From Acanthornis magna (taxonomy: Eukaryota > Chordata > Aves > Passeriformes > Acanthizidae): 64,000 nucleotides of DNA. The DNA lies in the NCBI GenBank assembly GCA_036785705.1, contig JAWUZG010000056.1, positions 18,172,501 to 18,236,500 of the forward strand, in the 5' to 3' direction. Made by a program: the position numbers and the translations under genes. The notes beneath the pieces are model-generated. The model was not told the DNA's origin, did no database searches, and saw only the letters and a list, made by a program, of their open reading frames with translations. Shown here in pieces: positions 56,531-64,000 of this stretch; position 1 is the stretch's first letter, and the number at the start of each line of letters is the position of its first letter.

Positions 56531-58477
56531 CGCTGGGATGCTCTGCTGTCCCAGGGAGCTGCGATTCCTTCCCCACGCCGATGACGAAGCAGGAGGGAAG
56601 GCAGAGGTGCTACTGGGCTCAGGTTCTCCGAGCTCCGGTGTCAGGAGCTGGCGATCCCAGCGCCCGTATCCATAGCAGGAGCTCTGGAGCGGATCAGGTT
56701 CAAGTATTTCTGCTGGCTCGTGCTGCAGCAGGGATAAATTATGATGTCAAAACAGGGAGATGTTGTCACACAACCATCTCCCCTCGCGGGGTCAAGGTTC
56801 TGCTTTATAGCTTGGAAAGCCATTAGTCCATTTGAGAGCATATGGCCAAGAACGGACAAAAAAAGGTCCTGTGTGTTTGGGTCAGAGCTGCAGACAAAAG
56901 GCTCTTTGTGCTGAGAGCTGACAATGACAAATAAAGAGGAACCTGTTGATCTAGGAGAGAAATGGAGGATTATGAAAAGATCACATGGTGAGAAAAAGAC
57001 CTTGGCTGTTTGTCTGGCCGTCAGTCTGGCCTGTCGTTAAAATGCTTTCTGCAGTGTTTGCTCAGAGAAACGCCGGCTCCCGCTCACGTGCTTTTTTCCA
57101 GCCTGCAAAATGCTACCTGTGCCTGAATGTGCTGCCCTGGGGAGCCACGGCACAGAGGTGATATGCTCTTACCTGGCTCCTGGCCAGGCGGGAGGCGTCA
57201 GGACAGTAATTAATGTTTGCAAACCTCTCTGATCGCAGCCCGAGCGGCAGAAACGCTCAAACCCGGTGTCTGTCCAACCACGGCCATAAATACAGGACAC
57301 AAAGAAAACCCGGTAACAAAACGCCTATAATTCAACAAAGTTATTGGAAGGAGCCCAAAAGCTATGTCTAATGCTAATAATAAGCATATTTCCCAAAGGT
57401 AACATTTGATTTCTCTCCAAAACTAAACATATTTGAAGCTCTGCCTGGACGTCATTGTAGAGTAGATTAAGTGGGGCAGTTTAATGTGTGACTAAGTTTG
57501 TAAAGCCTTCAGCCAGCTCTGGAGAAACAGCAACAATCTTGACAAGACTGGGCTGCAAAACCCTTCCCAGATAATGTGGTGTTTTTCACAGCGAGTCTGG
57601 AAAAAATAGGGAACGGCTCTGGGCTTGTGGCACGCACGTCTGGCGAGCGCAGAGTCCGGGTCGGTGTGAGGAGAACACGCTGACCAGAAATATTACCGTG
57701 GAGCATTGATGGGCTGCCTAGAATGACCTCCAGAGCCTGTGCAGTGCACCATAGATTTTTAAAAAATCTATTCTAGCCCATTATGTGCTGGAACGTGTCC
57801 GAGTCCATCAGCGCGGGGAGTGCCAGGGAGTCTGAGGAGATCTATGGAAATGGGAGGAATTTGGAATAAAGCAGGGGCGTGTGTGGGGGGAAACAACAAC
57901 ACAGTGCTCCTGCCCTGGCTTTATTTATCTCTCCAGCTGGAGAGATGGAGCTGGGGAAGGGCAGCGGAGCGCAGGGGGAGAGGTCCCTGGCTGTTCTTTG
58001 GGTTTGAAATCGATGCAGATAATGCACTCCCTCGTAATGAAGGGCTCCCTCGTTCGCTGGTTTTCCGTAAATCGCTGGGCCGCTCTTCCCAGGGATAATG
58101 GAGAGCTGTGCCCGTGCCAGCAGGAACACACTTCACAATAAACCGAGTGCGCAGCTCCTCGGAGCGGCGCTGGGACAGTTTAGTCTGGGCTGTCCTGAGC
58201 TCCATCCACGGAACAGAGCGTTCCTCCTGCCCAGCAGTTCATCCCAAAGACACAACAAAGCCTCCTCCTGCAGAGGGAAATGCCACCCCGGGGGTGTGGA
58301 GCCCATCCCTGCAGCTGGCCCAGGAACGGGGTGGCACTCGGTGCCCTGGGCTGGTGACAAGGTGGGGATGCGCACAGCTTGGGCTCCACGGCCTCGGAGG
58401 GCATTTCCAGCCCCAGGGATTCTGGAATTCCCACTCCCCAACCTCCCTGGCAGGGCAGAGGCATTTCCAAAGCGCTG
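56531..58477. other. Intergenic; unique low-repeat segment at 56.87-57.5 kb
   Basis: No gene recognised. Positions 56870-57500 are moderately AT-rich and repeat-free, with ACAATGACAAATAAAGAGG and GCCTATAATTCAACAAAG words, and could be a distal regulatory element. The evidence is compositional only. Confidence 0.4.
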
Positions 58478-58755
58478 CTCTCCCTTCTCCCTTCTCCTCC
58501 CTTCTCCCTTCTCCCTTCTCCCTTCTCCCTTCTCCCTTCTCCCTTCTCCCTTCTCATTTCTCCCTTCTCCTTTCTCCCTTCTCATTTCTCCCTTCTCCCT
58601 CCTCCCTTCTCATTTCTCCCTTCTCCCTCCTCCCTTCTCCTTTCTCCCTTCTCCTTTCTCCCTTTTCCCTTCTCCCTTCTCATTTCTCCCTCCTCCCTTC
58701 TCCCTTCTCCCTTCTCATTTCTCCCTTCTCCCTCCTCCCTCCTCCCTTCTCCATC
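58478..58755. repeat. Homopyrimidine (CTCCCTT)n heptamer array
   Basis: About 280 bases almost exclusively of C and T built from TTCTCCC heptamers with TTCTCATTTCTCCC and CCTCCC variants. Strand asymmetry is extreme. All long frames through it are composition artefacts. Confidence 0.95.
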
Positions 58756-58799
58756 CTGAGTTGTCACCCCGGCAGTGGGTGAGACATTCCCAGCAACTG

Positions 58800-59235
58800 C
58801 TGGGCTAGGCCTGGGGTCCAATTAGCCTCATTAAAAGTATAAACTAATAATTCCTCCTTCCAAGCTGGTTTGCCATGGACAGCCCCACCAGGGATTTAGT
58901 GCTTGATGCTGGAGTTGGGGCTTAGGTTTTCTTTTCATAATATTTTTTAACTGGAGGCAGCTCTATTTATATATGCTTTGGGAGGGTAATTTTATGGGTA
59001 AATATAATCTTTATTAATATTTTCTTTGTTAACTCATTGATGTTGGTAAAGAGCTTTGAAGATGAAAGCACTGTATGCAATAAATATTAACGTTATTCCA
59101 ACTTATTTGAATGTTGCCAGCATTCCAGCTCCGACATCTTTCATCCAAGAATCTCAAAGTGCTTTTCCAAATGTTAATTAATTTCCTCTCAGCAGTCCAG
59201 GGAGATACCTATTATTATCAGCATCTTCATTTCGT
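58800..59235. promoter_or_regulatory. AT-rich low-repeat segment, candidate element
   Basis: Unique DNA with CCAATTAGCCTCATTAAAAG, TTAATATTTTCTTTG, GCAATAAATATTAACG and AATGTTAATTAATTTCC, next to the polypyrimidine array. The call is weak. Confidence 0.3.
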
Positions 59236-61090
59236 GGAGGAGTCATTCTGAGTGCATTTTACCCCATAGTTTTGGGCAAAAAATCAGCTGATAGGGCAGG
59301 AATTTTTTGGGACTGATCCAAAAATTCCTGCCTCCCATTGTCCCGGCCTTGCTGCCAGGCAGCATTCCCTTCCTGTGACACTCAGGTGCTCCAGGTGCTT
59401 TTATTGGTGACTCTGACAAGAAAAAACCAGACAAGGATCACAAGCCCCACCCAGGGCAGGGGAGGAAATGAAACTCTTCCAAATCAGAATGATCACAGTC
59501 AGCAATCCATGAACTTTCAGGTTTTTTTGGATGTGCAGGAGTAAATCTTAATGGGATGCTGGTTTAGAGTCCTTTTGTTGAGTCAGGATCCTATAATCCT
59601 CATTGAAAAGACCATTAAAATGGGAATATTTTCTCAAACGCAGCACAGGTGAGGAGCTGAGCCGAACAGGTGAAACTTCTCCTGAAATACCCTCCCAATG
59701 CCGAGCAGAGTGACTGATGAGACAAAAAGAGGATTTGGAGACAACGTGACTCCAGCAGGCCCTGAGAACAATGAGGAGTTCAAAAATAGCAGTATTGACT
59801 GGTGGAAAAACAACATACATATAATTTTCAGGTAATTACTGCAGTATAATTAGCTGGGTTGTTTTCATATGAGCCATCTGAAATGAACTCTGCCTGCTGC
59901 CGGAGCTCAGCTTTATTTGCAGCGTTCCCATGACTCAGGGGATGCTGGAGAAAGAGTGATGAGGTAAAAAATGAAGATGTTTTTCATGGCTGAGCCCATC
60001 TCGGGGCTGCTGCTGCTTTATCCTCAGCTTCTCCTGCTCTTTAGGCAAAAGAATTGGAAAAGAGGAGCACAATCTAGTCCTGTAGATCCATAGGAATTCC
60101 ATGTGTGGTCCATAATGGGAATTGTAGGATGGGAAAGAGACTCAAATTGTGACAGGTCTTTTTCTAGATCACTCCATTTGGCTGACGTCCTGTGAAAAAT
60201 CGTTATAAATTCAGATTATATGAAAATATCAGTGTTTCACATGTACCGTGTGAGTGGAGGGCTGGGGGAATAACATGGAACATCCTAACAAGGACTCGCT
60301 CTCCAAATTCTGGAAAATTTAGCACCTTAATTATTTTTATTTATTTATTTATTTTATTGCCGCAGGCTTTGCTTATTAAGAATAATTTAGTATCTGTAGA
60401 AACAACTTCTAACTTAAGCAGTGGGACCTTAGAAAAATCACTTTTAATTGGAATAAGAGAGTTTCTCCCAGGGAAACCTGAGTTTGTTGATGCTGGATGT
60501 CTGCAGAGTGCAATTAAAAGCCTCCCTCACCTCTGTGATGGTATTTTGGAAATAGATAGAGCTTTCTGTAGTGTTCTCCTCATGTTGGAATAGTTCTTGG
60601 CCAGTTTCAAGCTTCTGGAGGATCTGATGCTTTAAGTATTGCCTGGCTTTGCTACAGAATTTCTCAGCTCCCCATGACCTGCTCTGGTTGCTTTTTACTC
60701 TTTCTTCTTGTACTGCATCCACAAATTATGAAAATGAGTGTTAATGACAAAAAAAAAAATCCCAATTGTGATTCATGGAAATGGAATTTTGTTGACAAAA
60801 AAAAGGGGATTTAACTCGGCCAAAGGAAATGCTTTTACAACTGGAGATGAATATCTCAGGAATGACCATTTCTTCTCGGAGGGAAAATTATTCTAGCTTT
60901 AATTAAAGAAAAAAAAAAAGAAAAATAGAAGAATTCAAGTAAAATCCTGGAGAAAAGCAAGCAGATCCGGGGAAAAGTCACAGAAGTTATTTTTAGGTGA
61001 GTAGAGTGAAGGTAAAGTGGATGCAAGGGCAGGAAAGTGCTGTTACCTTCCCCAGAACACCTCATTCCGGCCCAAACCCAGTCCCCCGTG
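59236..61090. other. Intergenic unique DNA
   Basis: AT-rich sequence with a (TTTA)n tract near 60335 and short A runs at 60751, 60799 and 60908. No gene recognised. Confidence 0.55.
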
Positions 61091-61096
61091 AGCTTC

Positions 61097-61150
61097 CAGA
61101 ACCCTGGAATGCTTTGGGCTGGAAGGCACCTCAAAGCTCATCTGATTGCC
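61097..61150 (-). mobile_element. CR1 LINE 3' end fragment, reverse
   Basis: CCCTGGAATGCTTTGGGCTG then GAAGGCACCTCAAAGCTCAT resembles the complement of a CR1 terminus, just ahead of the 61.3-62.6 kb array. Confidence 0.65.
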
Positions 61151-61284
61151 CACGTCAGCTGAGATATTGGGGCGGGAAGGAGAAGCAAATCCTTGGGAAG
61201 AATGAGCCGATTGTTGAGCCCACGGCCATTGTCCTGCAGCTGCAGGGCCTTGTGGGGCTGGGGAGGGCAGAGCTCGGAATGTGC

Positions 61285-62600
61285 CATTCCAGAATGGGAA
61301 TCCAACCTCAGTCTGCAGGGAATTAAATCTCTAAAGATTTGCAGGAATTGCAGTGGGGAGAGGAGAGGCCATGGCAGGCTGTGAGTGCTCGCTGGTGTAA
61401 ACCTTACTCTGTGAGTAGAGCCATTCCAGGCTGGGAATCCAACCTCAACTTCAGGGAATTAAATCTCTAAAGATTGCAGGAATTGCACTGAGGAGAGTTT
61501 GAGAGGCTGAGGCAGGCTGTGAGTACTTACTGGTGTAAGCCTTACTCTGAGTAGAGCCATTCCAGAATGGGAATCCAACCTCAATCTGCAAGGAATGCAC
61601 AAAATGAGGGCTGCAATTAAATGTCTAAAGATTTGCAGGAATTGCAGTGAGGAGGGGAGAGTTTGAGAGGCCGTGGCAGACTGTGAGTAAGCCTTACCTT
61701 GTGAGTAGAGCCATTCCAGGCTGGGAATTCAACCTCAACTTCAGGGAATGCACAAAATGAGGGCTGCAATTCAATCTTGTAAAGATTTGCAGGAATTGCA
61801 GTGAGGAGGGGAGAGTTGGAGAGGCCGTGGCAGACTGTGAGTACTCGCTGGTGTAAGCCTTACTCTGTGAGTAGAGTCATTCCAGGCTGGGAATCCAACC
61901 TCGATCTGCAGGGAATTAAATCTTGTAAAGATTTGTGGGAATTGCAGTGACAAGGGGAGAGTTTGCCAGGCTGTGAGTACTCTTACTCTGTGAGTAGAAC
62001 CATTCCAGGGTGGGAATCCAACCTCAACTGCAGGGAATGCACAAAACCAGGGCTGCAATTAAATCTCTTAAGATTTGTGGGAATTGCAATGAGGAGGGGA
62101 GAGCTGGAGAGGCCGTGGCAGGCTGTGAGTACTCGCTGGTGTAAGCCTTACTCTGTGAGTAGAGCCATTCCAGGCTGGGAATCCAACCTCGATCTGCAGG
62201 GAATTAAATCTTGTAAAGATTTGTGGGAATTGCAGTGACAAGGGGAGAGTTTGCCAGGCTGTGAGTACTCTTACTCTGTGAGTAGAACCATTCCAGGGTG
62301 GGAATCCAGCCTCAACTGCAGGGAATGCACAAAACAAGGACTGCAATTAAATCTCTTAAGATTTGTGGGAATTGCAATGAGGAGGGGAGAGCTGGAGAGG
62401 CCGTGGCAGGCTGTGAGTACTCGCTGGTGTAAGCCTTACCCTGTGAGTAGAGCCATTCCAGGCTGGGAATCCAACCTCAATCTGCAGGGAATTAAATCTC
62501 TTAAGATTTGTGGGAATTGCAGTGAGGAGGGGAGAGCTGGAGAGGCCGTGGCAGGCTGTGAGTACTCGCTGGTGTAAGCCTTACTCTGTGAGTAGAGGCA
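61285..62600. repeat. Complex satellite with 288-bp higher-order unit
   Basis: About ten subunits of 120-165 bases share CCATTCCAGGCTGGGAATCC, a GGAATTAAATCT block, GATTTGTGGGAATTGCAGTG, and GGCTGTGAGTACTCGCTGGT. From 61874 onward pairs of subunits form an exact 288-base higher-order period (61874, 62162, 62450). Earlier subunits are more diverged. Every unit carries one or two GTGAGT words that look like 5' splice sites. Confidence 0.92.
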
Positions 62601-64000
62601 CGAGGTTGGAGAAGGGAAAAACAGGAAGCAGGGAAATGAGGTGGGATGTGTCACACCGTGACACTGCTGGTGTAATTAAGGATTACACAAACTCATTTGC
62701 ATGTGCTTTCCATAGCGCAGTGCCATCGCCAGGCCGGAGCTGAGCATGTGAGGGGTGACATTCCCAAAATGGTGTGGTGTCTTTCCCAAATTTCTGGGAA
62801 TTTTCATGGAAGTCAGATGACTCCAGCATGCCCACGTAGCCCATAATTAGCCCTTCTATTTCAGTGGTCCGAGGCAGCCCAGTGGGGAACCCTCCCTTTG
62901 AGATATTAAATATATTTAATAATTGTGATCCAATATGATCAGTGAGTTTTGTGTCTGGTTGAAAGAAAGGCAGCAAAGATGTCAGGAAACTTTCTTTTCT
63001 TAGTAGCAGCCCTTGTTTGGGCCCAGTTTGTGAGAGGAGGGTAACATAATATGACATAATTGGAGCTAATATTGCTCTTGGATGTGGATTTTGGGGGAGA
63101 TGTTTGTGCCAGCCCAGTCCCAGTCCCTCCTCATGAACTCCCTGCACAGCACATCCAGCAATGCCACGTGTCTTGTCATAAAGACAAAAATGGACTTCTT
63201 TTATCAGCTATTCCATTCTCTTCTCGTGCAGCCAAATAATTTTCATTAAAATATCCCTCTTTTCGTCCCTCAGAAAAGGGCGCTTCACACCCTATTTCGC
63301 ATTTTTATGCCTGCAACAAGCTCAGCAATAAGAGGATTTTAATGGCTTGGTTGTGTTTTCTATCAAGAAATAGTAACTGAGAGTCTATCATTAAATCAGG
63401 CTCAGAAATGCCCCAGTATCACTTTTAAGCAAAGAGTGAGTTCGGATTATTAGACAAGGAGGGAAAATTCTTGGAGTCTTGGCCTAATGAAAACAACATG
63501 TTAGCAGAAAAAATGCATATCTGTTTTTAAAATATTATTGTGTCTGAACATGGTTTGAGCATGTGAGTTATGGGACATGATACATTTTTGGGGAAGTTAC
63601 AGAAGAGGAAAATAAAAGAAATGGGGGTGGGAGGCAGATTCTCAAATCATTTATTTTACTGTGCTATGGCCAAAAGGGGGAAATGGAACTTCTGAAAACT
63701 GGGAATTGAAAATATCGAAATTTCGAATGGTTGAGGGAAATGTTGATCTTTCATTTTCTCTCCCCATAGAGGTTAAAAATCAAAAAATATTGTGGCTTCA
63801 GCTCAGAAGAGGACAACTGGAGGAGTGTTTTGGGGGTGTTCTACCCTGCTCCATCCTCTGGAAATGAAGAGAGAATCCTGACAGACGTGAGCATTGCCAT
63901 CGCTGCCACAGCTGCAGCCACTGAGAGCACCTCTGGAAATTACTGTGTGTTGACAAAGGCTTTTTTTGGCCATAAACCATCATCTGAGTCTCGGGAGTAG
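62601..64000. other. Intergenic unique DNA to window end
   Basis: No recognisable gene. A 154-codon minus-strand frame (62683-63147) is not repetitive but matches nothing I know, and frames of this length are expected a few times by chance in 64 kb. The next gene expected by synteny, PIAS1, is not seen. Confidence 0.55.

Noticed and set aside
5479..62600. CRISPR array among the many tandem repeats
   Set aside because: Repeats are contiguous or near-contiguous without unique spacers, no cas genes exist and the genome is vertebrate.
62683..63147. 154-codon minus-strand frame, non-repetitive
   Set aside because: No match to any family I know, no splice or promoter context, and this length is expected by chance a few times in 64 kb of six-frame sequence.

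Overview
This is vertebrate nuclear DNA, almost certainly from a bird. The dispersed repeats are avian-type CR1 LINE 3' ends, several ending in degenerate ATTCTRTG octamers, plus an avian-style retroviral solo LTR. The two genes lie in the conserved order MAP2K5 - SKOR1, which maps to human 15q23 and, in chicken, to a microchromosome. No bacterial, viral or CRISPR gene system is present.

Layout. Positions 1 to about 33,170 hold the 3' end of MAP2K5 (MEK5 kinase) on the + strand. Three terminal coding exons (12164-12225, 14445-14490, 31787-31888) join in frame and encode the last 69 residues; the rest is intron and 3' UTR. Positions 33,170 to about 36,400 are spacer with GC-rich minisatellites. 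Positions 36,400 to about 45,850 are a CpG-rich domain interrupted by AT-rich, TAATTA-bearing islands, and contain SKOR1 (Ski-family transcriptional corepressor 1). I could reconstruct SKOR1 as eight coding exons joining in frame from ATG 40915 to TGA 45231-45233, 857 residues, with a polyadenylation signal at 45700. From 45,850 to 64,000 the DNA is intergenic: CR1 fragments, large minisatellites and unique AT-rich segments, with no recognisable gene.

How the parts relate. MAP2K5 is a broadly expressed kinase of the ERK5 cascade. SKOR1 is a neural corepressor that works with the homeodomain protein LBX1 and with SMADs. In mammals the introns of MAP2K5 carry conserved elements thought to regulate SKOR1, and the locus is associated with restless legs syndrome. 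Several low-repeat, AT-rich stretches here (10.5-11.5 kb, 18.3-18.9 kb, 21.3-22.5 kb, 37.4-38.2 kb, 38.7-39.0 kb, 43.3-43.5 kb, 47.2-47.5 kb) look like such elements, but conservation cannot be tested from one sequence.

The most unusual features are these: a solo LTR nested in a CR1 element with a perfect 6-bp target duplication and a segment antisense to the D-arm of tRNA-Lys(CUU); a dense set of about fifteen minisatellites (roughly 8 kb, near 13% of the window), including a 13-copy 111-bp array open in several frames on both strands; a splice acceptor embedded in a 9-bp tandem triplication in MAP2K5; and tiny introns plus a tandem-AG acceptor in SKOR1.
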